A stretch of 64,000 nucleotides of DNA from Sphingobacteriales bacterium 50-39 (lineage in GTDB: Bacteria > Bacteroidota > Bacteroidia > Chitinophagales > Chitinophagaceae). Positions 24,775 to 33,817 of the stretch are shown piece after piece. The notes beneath the pieces were generated by a model, which made no database searches, was not told the origin of the DNA, and saw nothing but the letters and a program-made list of their open reading frames with translations. A program made the translations under genes and the position numbers. The stretch's first letter is position 1. Each line of letters starts with the position of its first letter. The DNA lies in contig MKTZ01000025.1 of NCBI GenBank assembly GCA_001898505.1, forward strand, positions 310,001 through 374,000. The letters are read 5' to 3'.

Positions 24775-27583
24775 ATCGTAGTATCGTAACCGACCCGCTG
24801 ATCTGTTTCCTTCCATTCCCCGGACGAATGATCCAGTAATAGGTGCCTATGGGCAGGGGCTGGCCCTTATAGGTCCCATCCCAGGGCGTAGTATAGCCTC
24901 CTGTGGCATGATACACAGGCTGGCCATATCTGTTAAAGACCTCTACATCTGCGGAAGGATATTCATTGAGATACCTGATCACCCAGGTGTCGTTGATGCC
25001 GTCTCCATTAGGTGAGAATGCGTTGGGGACTACGGGTATTTTCAATACCACCACCTGTACCTTCGAGCTGTCCGTACAGCCATCTCCTGAGGTCACCGTA
25101 AGCGTATATACGAGGTCGTCCAGGGGAGACACCTGTGGTCTTTGCACCGTCGGGCTGCCCAGTATACTGTCGGCCGGGCTCCAGCTGAAGCTGATATTTT
25201 TCCCGCTCCCGCTGCCTTCCAGCGTAGCTATCTCTCCCTGTAGTATATATTGCGTGGGGCCTGCGTCTGCCACCGGCGCCGGATATACCAGGATGGTCTG
25301 ATCGCTGCTGCTGTAGCACCCATTGTCACCAGTAAAGGTATAGTGTAAGGTATCCAGCCCCGGACCTGCTATTGGAGGATTGAAGAATCCCATTTGACTT
25401 ACACCGCGGCCGCTGTATATGCCGCTGCCTGCAAATCCCGTGATCTCGTGTCCCTGTGTCAACTGGATTGCTCTTATCTCCTGACAGATGTTATTCAATG
25501 GATCAAACGTTGTTGTCGGACTGGCCAGCACCGTGATGTCTTGCACCTTTTGATTGAGGCAGGTCTGTCCTGAATAGACGACATAATTTAACCGATAGCT
25601 TTTGCTGGCGGGGCTGCCGAAGTCTGGATAGACATGGCTATATTTCTTCCCGATAGAGGGAGTGTCGTCCACCGTCTTGGCCGTGGGGTCGTTGAGATAG
25701 TCCCAGTATGCTTCCACCCGGATGATGCTGCCCGGTGTGACAGAAGAAGTATTCGTAAGCACTACCGGTTGGTTGCTGCAAAGCAGTGTAGCATTTTGGA
25801 TGGTGAAGTCCGGTATGGGGTTCTGTCCATTGACAGTAAAAGTCTTTAGGGTGTCTTTGGCGCAACCGTCCACAGAGGTCACCGTAAGATGAACGGTGAA
25901 GGGGCCTGCCGTCTGGTATTTATGGGTGGCATTTTTCTGTGTGGAGCTGTTGTTCGCGCCGGTAGAGGGTTCTCCAAAGTCCCAGTTATAGGTGAATTGG
26001 GACTCGGTACCGTCGGCAATAGTGGAAGAATCATAAAAAAGGGCCTGCGGGTCTGCTATGCATATCTTTGGCAGGCTGAAATCCGGGTGTGGCAATGGAT
26101 AGACTGCAGTGGCGCTGACCCGGGAATTACTACAGCCTTTGTCCGTGGTGACGATAAGTTTTACCGGATAGCTGCCGGCCGTGTCGTAGGCATGGGCAGG
26201 AGATTGTGTTGTCGTAGAGTCCCCGTCCCCAAAATACCATTTCCAGTTCGTGATCGTCTGACCTATGGCCGAGGATTGATCTTTGAAGCTCAATACCCTT
26301 CTTTCACAGGTAGGATTGGCGATCGTGAATTGGGGACTAGGAGTAGAATATACGACAACGTTAGTGATATCTGTTTGTGTGCAGCCGTAAGCGCTTGTCA
26401 CCAGCACCTGGTATTGGCCTGACTGGGCGGGCGTGATATTGTTCATAGCTATCGACGGTCCGGCGGCTGTGAAGCCGCCCGGCCCTGTCCAGGCATACTG
26501 CGCTCCGCCGAAAGCTTTCAGCGTGATCGTATCGCCTTCACATTTTGGGCCATCGTTACCGGCCTGTGGCACAGGCTTGGGACTTACCCGTACGGTGATA
26601 AGATTGGAAGACACGCGGCAGCTGGGCAGGATCACATTGGAACCTTCGCCCACTATCAGCCGGTATTCAAAAAAGCCTGCCGTTGCGCTGACCGGGCGGG
26701 TATAGGTCGTGCCCTGCTGGCCGGGTATATCGTTCCAGGTATTGCCTGTATCCGTGCTGACCTGCCATTGATAGCTGGGGGCATTGTATCCGGGGGAGAT
26801 GGCTCCATTAAAAGTCAGGGCCGACTGGCCGTCTATGCAGTAGCTGATCGTATCCGAACCCGAGGTATTGCCCGTGATGCCGGTTTGTACCTTGGGGCCG
26901 CAGGGCCGGAAGGTGATATCATCGAGGGCCAGGTCATTGCCACAGCCGCCAGGGGCATTATTGGTCATCCGCAGCACGATATCGGTGACGCCGGGAGGAG
27001 TGGTAAAGACCAGGCCATATTGCGTCCAGGTTAGGGAGTTCGTGGCGGCTATATCTTTGGTGTTGAAAGTTGCCAGGGGGGCGCCACCCGTTGGCGATTC
27101 GATGTTGAATGTGATATTTGGCTGGATACCGCTGCCACCACAGGCAGAAGGCATCAGCATGTTGGCGATCCAGGCGGCAAACTGATAGGTGGTATTGGCG
27201 CAAAGGCCTTTTACCGTATCGAGATAAAAATCGCTGGGCTGGTAAGAGGCATTGATCAGCATGAAATATCCGTTGGGGTTGCCAGTGTGGTCGGAGTAGA
27301 TACTGTGCCAGGTGCTGGAAAAGCATCCCAGGGTGCTGTTGATCACCGTATAATTCCCATCGGCAGGGCAATCGGTGCTAACGTAGTTGTAAGCGGTGGT
27401 AGCCGCCCGCAGGGGAGGGCCGGGGTTGCTTCCGGAGCCGAATGTGATATTTACCACAGGGTCGCCAAAACTGGTGCATTGCTGTGCGCTACAGAGTGGG
27501 GTAATACCCAGCAGAAATAGACAGATAAAGAGGATTGGTCCGGTTGATAAGGGGTGCCGCATTTGTGGCCGTAAATTACGCAT
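24773..27583 (-). CDS. Large secreted PKD-domain protein with type IX secretion (CHU_C) tail
   Basis: About 936 residues from the ATG at 27583 (MRNLRPQMRHPLS); a second ATG at 27562 is possible. The signal peptide ends near ...PLCSAQQ. A lectin-like or MAM-like N-terminal domain (FGDPVVNITFGSGSNPGP) is followed by Ig-like modules and at least two PKD domains (WYFGDGDS..., TYNWDFGEPS...). The C-terminal domain NAFSPNGDGINDTWVIRYL, EVFNRYGQPVYHA and PIGTYYWII is the gliding-motility/CHU_C type sorting domain. It is exported by the T9SS to the cell surface or medium; adhesion or polymer binding is likely but no enzyme domain is visible. It is divergent from punA with 22 bases between the starts. 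Confidence 0.92.
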   Translation of the reverse strand: MRNLRPQMRHPLSTGPILFICLFLLGITPLCSAQQCTSFGDPVVNITFGSGSNPGPPLRAATTAYNYVSTDCPADGNYTVINSTLGCFSSTWHSIYSDHTGNPNGYFMLINASYQPSDFYLDTVKGLCANTTYQFAAWIANMLMPSACGGSGIQPNITFNIESPTGGAPLATFNTKDIAATNSLTWTQYGLVFTTPPGVTDIVLRMTNNAPGGCGNDLALDDITFRPCGPKVQTGITGNTSGSDTISYCIDGQSALTFNGAISPGYNAPSYQWQVSTDTGNTWNDIPGQQGTTYTRPVSATAGFFEYRLIVGEGSNVILPSCRVSSNLITVRVSPKPVPQAGNDGPKCEGDTITLKAFGGAQYAWTGPGGFTAAGPSIAMNNITPAQSGQYQVLVTSAYGCTQTDITNVVVYSTPSPQFTIANPTCERRVLSFKDQSSAIGQTITNWKWYFGDGDSTTTQSPAHAYDTAGSYPVKLIVTTDKGCSNSRVSATAVYPLPHPDFSLPKICIADPQALFYDSSTIADGTESQFTYNWDFGEPSTGANNSSTQKNATHKYQTAGPFTVHLTVTSVDGCAKDTLKTFTVNGQNPIPDFTIQNATLLCSNQPVVLTNTSSVTPGSIIRVEAYWDYLNDPTAKTVDDTPSIGKKYSHVYPDFGSPASKSYRLNYVVYSGQTCLNQKVQDITVLASPTTTFDPLNNICQEIRAIQLTQGHEITGFAGSGIYSGRGVSQMGFFNPPIAGPGLDTLHYTFTGDNGCYSSSDQTILVYPAPVADAGPTQYILQGEIATLEGSGSGKNISFSWSPADSILGSPTVQRPQVSPLDDLVYTLTVTSGDGCTDSSKVQVVVLKIPVVPNAFSPNGDGINDTWVIRYLNEYPSADVEVFNRYGQPVYHATGGYTTPWDGTYKGQPLPIGTYYWIIRPGNGRKQISGSVTILR

Positions 27584-27590
27584 TTTGGCG

Positions 27591-27598
27591 TAGGTTTG
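27591..27598 (+). promoter_or_regulatory. -7 promoter element TAGGTTTG directly before punA
   Basis: TAGGTTTG fits TAnnTTTG and ends 7 bases before the ATG, so transcription should begin at or within a base or two of the start codon. Confidence 0.55.
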
Positions 27599-27605
27599 CA
27601 CCCCT

Positions 27606-28430
27606 ATGGGAGGTACAATTATCAAGGAATTGAATGAAACGGTGGCATTTATAAGGTCTATTCATACCGGCGCGCCGAGGATAGGCATAGTATTAGGCAG
27701 TGGTTTGGGAAATCTTTCGAAAGAGATCAGGGTGGAGAAGGAAATACCTTATGAAGATATCCCCCATTTCCCTGTATCCACGGTGGAAGGCCATCATGGC
27801 AAGCTGATCTTTGGCTCCCTCAGCGGCAAGGAAGTGGTCGTATTGTCGGGGAGGTTTCACTATTATGAAGGGTATACCCCCGCTCAGGTGGTATTTCCTA
27901 TCCGGGTGATGAAGTTCCTGGGAGTCGAGACCCTTTTGCTGTCCAATGCGGCAGGTGGGATGAACAAAGCCTTCCGGGTTGGCGATCTGATGATCATAAG
28001 GGACCATATCAGTCTTTTTGTCGTCAATCCACTTTTGGGAAAGAACGATACCGCGCTGGGACCCAGATTTCCTGACATGAGCGAACCTTATAGCAGGACA
28101 TTGATCGGGAAAGCCAAGGCTATTGCCGCCAAATTGCAGATACCTGTCCATGAAGGTGTCTATGCAGGAGTGACGGGGCCTACTTTCGAGACCAGGGCGG
28201 AATATAAATTGCTGCATATTGCGGGGGGCGATGCGGTAGGCATGAGCACGGTGCAGGAGGTAATAGCCGCCAGGCACGTCGGTCTTTCCGTATTTGCCAT
28301 GAGCGTGATCACCGATCTTGGTATCCGTGAAGAGCATAATATCATCACACATGAAGAGGTGCTCCAGGCTGCCGGTGAAGCCGAGCCAAAATTGACGAGC
28401 ATATTCAGAGAGCTCATCGTCACATTGTGA
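27606..28430 (+). CDS. punA: Purine-nucleoside phosphorylase (trimeric class)
   Basis: 274 residues. Family motifs are GIVLGSGLGNLSKEI (phosphate loop), FSVSTVEGHHGKLIFG-like FPVSTVEGHHGKLIFG, VLSGRFHYYEGY, LSNAAGGMNKAFRVGD and GVTGPTFETRAEYKLL; MSTVQEVIAARH precedes the purine-specificity Asn/Asp region (SVITDLG). It splits purine nucleosides with phosphate into base and ribose-1-phosphate in the cytosol for salvage. The promoter is almost on top of the ATG. The downstream porin gene starts 44 bases on and may be co-transcribed. Confidence 0.96.
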   Translation: MGGTIIKELNETVAFIRSIHTGAPRIGIVLGSGLGNLSKEIRVEKEIPYEDIPHFPVSTVEGHHGKLIFGSLSGKEVVVLSGRFHYYEGYTPAQVVFPIRVMKFLGVETLLLSNAAGGMNKAFRVGDLMIIRDHISLFVVNPLLGKNDTALGPRFPDMSEPYSRTLIGKAKAIAAKLQIPVHEGVYAGVTGPTFETRAEYKLLHIAGGDAVGMSTVQEVIAARHVGLSVFAMSVITDLGIREEHNIITHEEVLQAAGEAEPKLTSIFRELIVTL

Positions 28431-28474
28431 GTATTGTCACAATTAACGTTCTTATAACCGCCGAAGACAACGTA

Positions 28475-30571
28475 ATGAGTAAATTGTCCGGAATTTTTTT
28501 ACCAGTGAAGGGTCGTCTGATCATAACCATAGGATCGTTTGTCTGTTTATTGCTCTTCAGCGCGAAGCTTCATGCGCAAGACCCTCTTTCCCGGTTCAGG
28601 AGTTTCGGGAACATGGGAGGCGGGGGAGGACAAAAGGGCGCCGACACGCTGGCTCACCGGAAGGCCGATACCATTACCTTGAATTTTCGTTACCTGGACA
28701 GTTCCCGCTACCTCAAGATGGATTCTACCGTCTATGATTTTTCAAAGAAGGTGCCGCAACCGCCCACCTGGATCATCCTGGGCAATAACGGTGCGCCCGG
28801 CCGTGACCTGATCTTTACGCCTCGTATGAATTCGGGCTGGGACCCGGGATTTCATGCCTATGACCTATACACTTTCAAGGTGGAAGATACCAAGCTCCAT
28901 CATACTACCAAGCCATACACGGAGCTGGGGTACTTTTTAGGCAGCAAGTCGGAGCAGATGATCGATGTGCAGCATACACAGAATATCCGGCCGAACTGGA
29001 ATTTTGGTTTTGAATATCGTCTTATCAATACCGTAGGGGCTTTTCAGAATATCAATACCAATCACAATAACTACCGGCTGAACTCCTGGTATCAGTCGAA
29101 GAACAAGCGTTATCAGAATTTTTTTATCCTTGTGGCCAGCAAGCTGTCCGCATCCGACAATGGAGGGCTACAAAGCCCCAAGGACCTGGACTCTCTCGCC
29201 TATACCAATCAGGCGACCCTTCCCGTGCGTTTGGGAAATGGTCTGGCGAGGGCCAGCAGCAACCCTTTCGCTCCTGTCATTTCCACCGGCACACGGTATA
29301 ACACGGCCACCTGGCTGATGCGACAACAATATGATCTGGGACAAAAGGATTCCACCATCGTGAATGATACTACGGTGATACCCCTGTTCTATCCACGCCT
29401 GCGGCTGGAGCATACCTTTAGCTACAGCACCTACCGGTATCAGTTCTCCGACTATGGTATTCCCGGATCTTATTCCCTGGATTCCCTGTATTATGCGGAC
29501 CTTATGGGAAGGCCTTATATACAGCCAACCGACAGCTTTCTGCGTCGCGATCGGTGGCAGGACGTCAGCAACGATTTTTCCATCTATACTTTCCCGGATG
29601 CCAAGAACCCCCAGCAGTTCCTTAAATTAGGCGCTGGCTTGCAGCTGTTGAAAGGAACATTCGATACGGCAACCAGCAGTGTTGTCACGACGGCGCACCG
29701 GATAAAGGATCAGAATGCGTTTGTCCATGGAGAGTACAGGAATAAGACACGCAATCAGAAATGGGATATCGAGGCCTATGGAAAGCTGTATCTCAACGGC
29801 CTGAACGCCGGGGACTACAATGCCTCTATTAGTTTGCGGGGGCTGATCGCACGGCGGGTAGGTTATCTGCAGCTGGGATTCCAGAATACCAACCGTACAC
29901 CGTCCTTTGTATTCAACCAGGCCAGCAGCTTCTACCTGGATACATCCCGCAGGACCTTTTCGAAGGAAAATACTACTAATCTTTTTGCATCTTTTGAACA
30001 GCCGCAGCTGAAGCTCAAATTAAAAGGCTCGTATTACCTGATGACCAACTATGCTTATTTCCAGGACTATTATAAGCAAAGACAGGAATCCGGTCCTTTC
30101 AATATTTTGGAAATATCCGCACAAAAGGAGTTCACCGTAGGGCGTCACTGGAAATGGAGAGCTCTCGCTGTAGTACAGGAAGTTGCCGGCCCGTCGCCTG
30201 TGCATCTGCCCTTGCTGACCATGTTCAACCAGTTCGGATATGAGGGCAGCCTGGGATTTCCCAACCTGTTGACGAACTTCGGTGTGGAGGCGCATTATAT
30301 CAACGGGTATAAGGCCGATGGGTATGTTCCCCTGTCGGGGCAGTTCTTTAGCCAGAGCGATACTACTGTCCGGCAGCATCTACCGGATATCGCTCTTTAT
30401 CTGCACCTGCGTATCCGCGCCTTTACGGCCTATCTGCGTGCCGAGAATATAAACGCCATCGCTTTTGCACCCAATGGTTTTGGTTGGTATCACAATAACT
30501 TCGTAACGCCTTATTATCCCACGCCGGGACTGCTTATCAGATTTGGCTTTTTCTGGGGATTTGTCAATTGA
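28475..30571 (+). CDS. Putative outer-membrane porin (Porin_10-like)
   Basis: 698 residues from ATG 28475 (the GTG at 28427 overlaps the punA stop and precedes an unlikely peptide). The signal peptide spans about 1-35 (...LLFSAKLHAQDPLS). The rest is rich in alternating aromatic strands, e.g. NWNFGFEYRLINTVGAFQN, RRVGYLQLGFQNTNRTPS and WKWRALAVVQEVAGPSPVH, ending in Phe-rich LLIRFGFFWGFVN, as expected for a beta-barrel. It matches the Bacteroidota putative porin family that begins with a Gly-rich linker and an IILGNNGAPGRDLIFTP segment. The substrate is unknown. Confidence 0.82.
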   Translation: MSKLSGIFLPVKGRLIITIGSFVCLLLFSAKLHAQDPLSRFRSFGNMGGGGGQKGADTLAHRKADTITLNFRYLDSSRYLKMDSTVYDFSKKVPQPPTWIILGNNGAPGRDLIFTPRMNSGWDPGFHAYDLYTFKVEDTKLHHTTKPYTELGYFLGSKSEQMIDVQHTQNIRPNWNFGFEYRLINTVGAFQNINTNHNNYRLNSWYQSKNKRYQNFFILVASKLSASDNGGLQSPKDLDSLAYTNQATLPVRLGNGLARASSNPFAPVISTGTRYNTATWLMRQQYDLGQKDSTIVNDTTVIPLFYPRLRLEHTFSYSTYRYQFSDYGIPGSYSLDSLYYADLMGRPYIQPTDSFLRRDRWQDVSNDFSIYTFPDAKNPQQFLKLGAGLQLLKGTFDTATSSVVTTAHRIKDQNAFVHGEYRNKTRNQKWDIEAYGKLYLNGLNAGDYNASISLRGLIARRVGYLQLGFQNTNRTPSFVFNQASSFYLDTSRRTFSKENTTNLFASFEQPQLKLKLKGSYYLMTNYAYFQDYYKQRQESGPFNILEISAQKEFTVGRHWKWRALAVVQEVAGPSPVHLPLLTMFNQFGYEGSLGFPNLLTNFGVEAHYINGYKADGYVPLSGQFFSQSDTTVRQHLPDIALYLHLRIRAFTAYLRAENINAIAFAPNGFGWYHNNFVTPYYPTPGLLIRFGFFWGFVN

Positions 30572-30575
30572 GCGG

Positions 30576-30616
30576 CCGGGGGACCTGGTCGCCAGGCGCG
30601 CCCCTCGGAGGGCCCC
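30576..30616. repeat. GC-rich palindromic intergenic element (copy E)
   Basis: CCTGG-TCG-CCAGG (30584-30596) is flanked by GGGG/CCCC and followed by a second small hairpin around CCCT-CGG-AGGG. It fills the gap between the convergent porin and CDF genes and may also end both transcripts. Confidence 0.45.
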
Positions 30617-30620
30617 GGGC

Positions 30621-31571
30621 CTAACAATCCGGCTCGTCGCAGGGGCTATCCTCCATTTCTATTTCCAACGTGGCATGCTGTATATTCTGGTGGAGCAATT
30701 CGTGCTTGATGGTATGCTTGAGCTGTTCCAGGAAGTCCATCGAGCTGTTGGGATCCACCACCAGGTGGGCTGTAAGGGCATTTTCCGTGGTGCTGATGGC
30801 CCAGATATGGATATGGTGAAAGTCCTTGACCCCTTTGATGCCGTCGATGACCTTTTTGATCTTACTGATCTCGATCCCTTCCGGTACGCCGTCCAGGGAG
30901 AGCCGCAAACTATCTTTTAGCAGCTGCCAGGTGCTGAACAGGATGACCAGGGCCACCAGGATGCTCAGCGCTGCGTCGATCCAGTACATACCTGTGAAAT
31001 AGATGATGATGCCACCCACCACCAAACCCGCCGAGACGATGGCGTCCGACAGCAGGTGCAAAAAAGCGCTTTTGATATTGAGATCACTGTCCTTACCCCG
31101 AAGGAATAGGAGGGCGGTTACTCCGTTGATGCCGATGCCGATGGCAGCCACGATGGAGATGGTCTTTCCCGGCAGGGGTTCAGGGGCGATCAGCCGGTGT
31201 ATCGCCTCGTATCCAATAGCGCCGAGGGATAAGAGCAGTATGGCGGCATTGAGCAGGGCTACCAGTATCGTCGTCTTTTTATAGCCGTAGGTATATTTTT
31301 CGTTTGGCTTTACTTTCATCAGCCGGAAGGCTATCAGGGCCATGGCCAAACTTGCGACATCGGCCAGATTATGCCCTGCGTCGGACAGCAGGGAAAGGGA
31401 GTGAATGCCAAGGCCTATTGTGGCTTCGATCAGCACAAAAGCGAAGTTCAGGATAATACCTATGACAAAAGCCCTGTTGACGCTCTTTATCTCCACCGGG
31501 TGGTGGTGATGGCCCAATCCATGGGAATGATCGTGACTATGAGTATGACTGTGAGAATGGGTATGTTCCAT
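30621..31571 (-). CDS. CDF-family divalent metal exporter (ZitB/CzcD-like)
   Basis: 316 residues from ATG 31571; an ATG at 31601 would add 10 residues and overlap the cupin gene. It has a His-rich N-terminus (MEHTHSHSHTHSHDHSHG) for metal binding and six membrane helices with the metal sites SDAGHNLADVASL in helix 2 and HLLSDAIVSAGL in helix 5. The cytosolic C-terminal domain contains FHHIHIWAIS. It exports Zn2+ or a similar ion in exchange for H+. It is co-transcribed with the preceding cupin gene. Confidence 0.95.
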   Translation of the reverse strand: MEHTHSHSHTHSHDHSHGLGHHHHPVEIKSVNRAFVIGIILNFAFVLIEATIGLGIHSLSLLSDAGHNLADVASLAMALIAFRLMKVKPNEKYTYGYKKTTILVALLNAAILLLSLGAIGYEAIHRLIAPEPLPGKTISIVAAIGIGINGVTALLFLRGKDSDLNIKSAFLHLLSDAIVSAGLVVGGIIIYFTGMYWIDAALSILVALVILFSTWQLLKDSLRLSLDGVPEGIEISKIKKVIDGIKGVKDFHHIHIWAISTTENALTAHLVVDPNSSMDFLEQLKHTIKHELLHQNIQHATLEIEMEDSPCDEPDC

Positions 31572-31587
31572 AGAATGCGTTTGTTTT

Positions 31588-31902
31588 TCACCGGTAGTCA
31601 TCGCGGGCAGGAGCAAAGGAGTCGATCACTTTAACATCTGTCAGCGCCGTCGCGGAATGAGGTGTATTGGAAGGGATCACGTGGACACAGCCGGCGGTAA
31701 GAAGCATTTTTTCTCCTCCTATGACCATTTCCAGCTCACCCTCCAGGACATAGGTGATCTGTTCATGAATGTGGTGATGTTCCGGCAGCCTGCTGCCTTT
31801 GCGGATATCCCATACGGCCAGGGTGCTGGCGTCCCCATGCAGCAGCTTGCCAAAGAAGCCGGGCCTGATTTCCTGGGTAGGAATATCGCGCAGATGTTGC
31901 AT
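31588..31902 (-). CDS. Small cupin-domain protein upstream of the metal exporter
   Basis: 104 residues from ATG 31902. A single cupin_2 barrel: motif 1 is LPEHHHIHEQITYVLEGELE (metal-binding His-His/Glu) and motif 2 is GCVHVIPSNTPHSATAL. No signal peptide. The function is probably a small metal-dependent sensor or dioxygenase-like protein. It ends 16 bases before the CDF start codon, so a metal-related role is possible. A much longer open frame upstream of this ATG is not supported by cupin homology. Confidence 0.85.
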   Translation of the reverse strand: MQHLRDIPTQEIRPGFFGKLLHGDASTLAVWDIRKGSRLPEHHHIHEQITYVLEGELEMVIGGEKMLLTAGCVHVIPSNTPHSATALTDVKVIDSFAPARDDYR

Positions 31903-31914
31903 TTTCTTTTTTTT

Positions 31915-31922
31915 CAAAACTA
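31915..31922 (-). promoter_or_regulatory. -7 element TAGTTTTG of the cupin-CDF operon
   Basis: On the minus strand TAGTTTTG fits TAnnTTTG and stands 12 bases before the cupin ATG. Confidence 0.55.
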
Positions 31923-32025
31923 CGCAAAAAGCATCAGCCCTCCTTGGATGCAATGTGGAAAAGTGGATAAGCTGTTGTAGGACAATGCATATAAAAACTG
32001 TACTGTTGTTGCAAATTCCAATCAG

Positions 32026-32595
32026 ATGAAAACGTTTATAGCCCTGATCCTGGCCGTAATGGCTTTTTCTTCCGTATATCCACAGGATACTACGCGGTCT
32101 TTCCCCCAGGTCATCGATCTTGTCCTGCGGGACTTTCCCAACAATCTCCGTCATATCACCGGTGACCTGGTGCTGGCGCAGGGTGAGACGGAGAACTATG
32201 CATCGACCGTGGCATTGCCCGAGTCGGAGAACTGCTTTATTACCCATTATCATTCCACACAGGACACTACCGTGAGCTGGCAGGCCAGGATGCTGGTCAC
32301 AGACGACTTTGGGAAAGCCGATCATGCTTACCAGGAACTCTACCGGAAGCTGCAGCAATGTTATATCCAACTGATGGATGGGACTATCATCTATCTGAAA
32401 GGGACCTGGTCTCCTGCAAAAGAGAGTGCTCCTTTTACTGCCAGCACGTTAAAGCTGTCCATCGACGATCAGCGGTATAAGGGAGTAAAGGTAGAGCTGG
32501 AGCTGGTATATGAGCTGGCGCAGTGGGGCGTTACTATCAATATCTTCAGCAGGGAGACGGATGACCAGGCCCGTACCGTTTTTAGGGAGCCGTAG
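32026..32595 (+). CDS. Exported hypothetical protein
   Basis: 189 residues with a signal peptide (1 to about 19, AFSSVYPQD). The mature part is alpha/beta with two Cys (ENCFITHYH and LQQCYIQ), which could form a disulfide in the periplasm. No family is recognised. Its last 14 bases overlap the 3' end of the convergent SDR gene. Confidence 0.75.
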   Translation: MKTFIALILAVMAFSSVYPQDTTRSFPQVIDLVLRDFPNNLRHITGDLVLAQGETENYASTVALPESENCFITHYHSTQDTTVSWQARMLVTDDFGKADHAYQELYRKLQQCYIQLMDGTIIYLKGTWSPAKESAPFTASTLKLSIDDQRYKGVKVELELVYELAQWGVTINIFSRETDDQARTVFREP

Positions 32596-33367
32596 CGCGG
32601 ATAGCTCCGCCATCGATGGGGATCGTAGCGCCTGTGATATATCCTGCCAGCGGCGAGGCGAGAAAAGCAACCAGGTCTGCCAATTCCTCCGGCCGGCCTA
32701 TCCTTCGAACGGGTATGGTCTTCGCTCTTTCCGCCAGTAGTCTTTCTTCTTCTTCCGGGGCATGTGGGGGGAGGGTATCACGAACCCTTTCCGTAAGGAT
32801 CAGTCCGGGTGCTACATTGTTTACCGTAATATTATCGGGGCCTACCTCATCGGAAAGGAGCTTGGCCATACCGGCCACGCCCATGCGTATGCTTGTGGAG
32901 AGTACCGAGCCGGACAGAAAGGTTCTTATGGACAGGCTGACGATATTGATGATCCTGCCGTTGCCTCTCTTGCGCATATGGGGGATTGCCAGACGGCTGA
33001 ATCGTACGGCGCTGAGCAGGTTCAGCTCAAAGGCGGACTGCCAGGCGGCTTCGTCAAAGCTCTCGAATGAGCCAAAGGGAGGGCCGCCGGCATTATTGAC
33101 AAGGATGTCGATGCCGCCAAAAGTACCGACCGTTGCCGCTACCAGATCCTCTGCTGCCTGTGACTGGCTTACATCCGCGGGAATGGCCAGCACTTTACCT
33201 TTCCCCAGGGCCCGCATCTCACCGGCCGTGGCTTCCAGCACTTCTTTTCCACGGGCTGTAATGACGACATTGGCGCCTTCCCGGGCCAGCGCGATGGCGC
33301 AGGCTTTTCCGAGTCCTTTGCTGGAGGCCAGCACCAGCGCAGTTTTTCCTTGTAGTTGAAGATCCAT
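32582..33367 (-). CDS. SDR-family protein (FabG-like) lacking the catalytic Tyr/Lys
   Basis: 261 residues with a Rossmann fold: ALVLASSKGLGKACAIALA replaces the canonical TGxxxGIG, and ILVNNAGGPPFG is the NNAG motif. The usual YxxxK catalytic site reads S-V-L-S-T-S-I-R-M-G-V-A-G-M-A-K, so Tyr is Ser and the active-site Lys is Arg. The conserved Ser upstream (IVSLSIRTF) is kept. A known FabG-like SDR subgroup has this LSxSxR pattern and an imperfect tetrad, so this is a lineage trait rather than a mutation. Activity is uncertain. Convergent with the exported protein gene. Confidence 0.88.
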   Translation of the reverse strand: MDLQLQGKTALVLASSKGLGKACAIALAREGANVVITARGKEVLEATAGEMRALGKGKVLAIPADVSQSQAAEDLVAATVGTFGGIDILVNNAGGPPFGSFESFDEAAWQSAFELNLLSAVRFSRLAIPHMRKRGNGRIINIVSLSIRTFLSGSVLSTSIRMGVAGMAKLLSDEVGPDNITVNNVAPGLILTERVRDTLPPHAPEEEERLLAERAKTIPVRRIGRPEELADLVAFLASPLAGYITGATIPIDGGAIRATAP

Positions 33368-33400
33368 GAAGTAAAGATAGGAAGAAGCGTTATCTTCCCC

Positions 33401-33426
33401 GCCTGAGCCCCGGAAAGGGGTCAGGC
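33401..33426 (+). other. Strong hairpin just before the start of the 33432 gene
   Basis: GCCTGA/TCAGGC plus CCCC/GGGG form a 10-bp stem with one bulged G and a 5-base loop. It ends 5 bases before the ATG at 33432 and is not preceded by a plus-strand gene that would need terminating. Confidence 0.45.
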
Positions 33427-33431
33427 TTTCT

Positions 33432-33815
33432 ATGGAAAAGGTCTTTAAGATACTTATCGTTTTTACGCTCCTGGTGCTACTGATCTTCTATTCCATCCGT
33501 ACACGGAGATGGAGGGAGTATCGCTTTTCTCATCGGACAGCAGACTCGCCTCCTGCCGCGGATGAGCCGGAGGGACTTTCCTCCATTATTTCACATCAGG
33601 GAATAGCCCTTGTCACGGACGAGTCGACCGGGCTGGTCTACCGGTATGATACGGTGGGTGTCCTGACCATCCACCGGCAGCGTTCTTCTACGGTATTGCA
33701 ACGGCTGGATGTTCCATCGGGAGCCTATTATCTGTCCATCGATGTCATAAAGGATGAGATACATCTGCATCATGAAGGGGAAATATATGTCTATTCCCGG
33801 GCGGCACGTAGCTAG
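33432..33815 (+). CDS. Hypothetical membrane-anchored protein
   Basis: 127 residues: one N-terminal membrane helix (about 5-21, ILIVFTLLVLLIFYS), a basic stretch (RTRRWREYRFSHR), then a soluble beta-rich domain of about 90 residues. The positive residues after the helix suggest that the soluble part is cytosolic. No family recognised. The stop lies 2 bases from the end of the convergent ATP-grasp gene. Confidence 0.65.
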   Translation: MEKVFKILIVFTLLVLLIFYSIRTRRWREYRFSHRTADSPPAADEPEGLSSIISHQGIALVTDESTGLVYRYDTVGVLTIHRQRSSTVLQRLDVPSGAYYLSIDVIKDEIHLHHEGEIYVYSRAARS

Positions 33816-33817
33816 TC

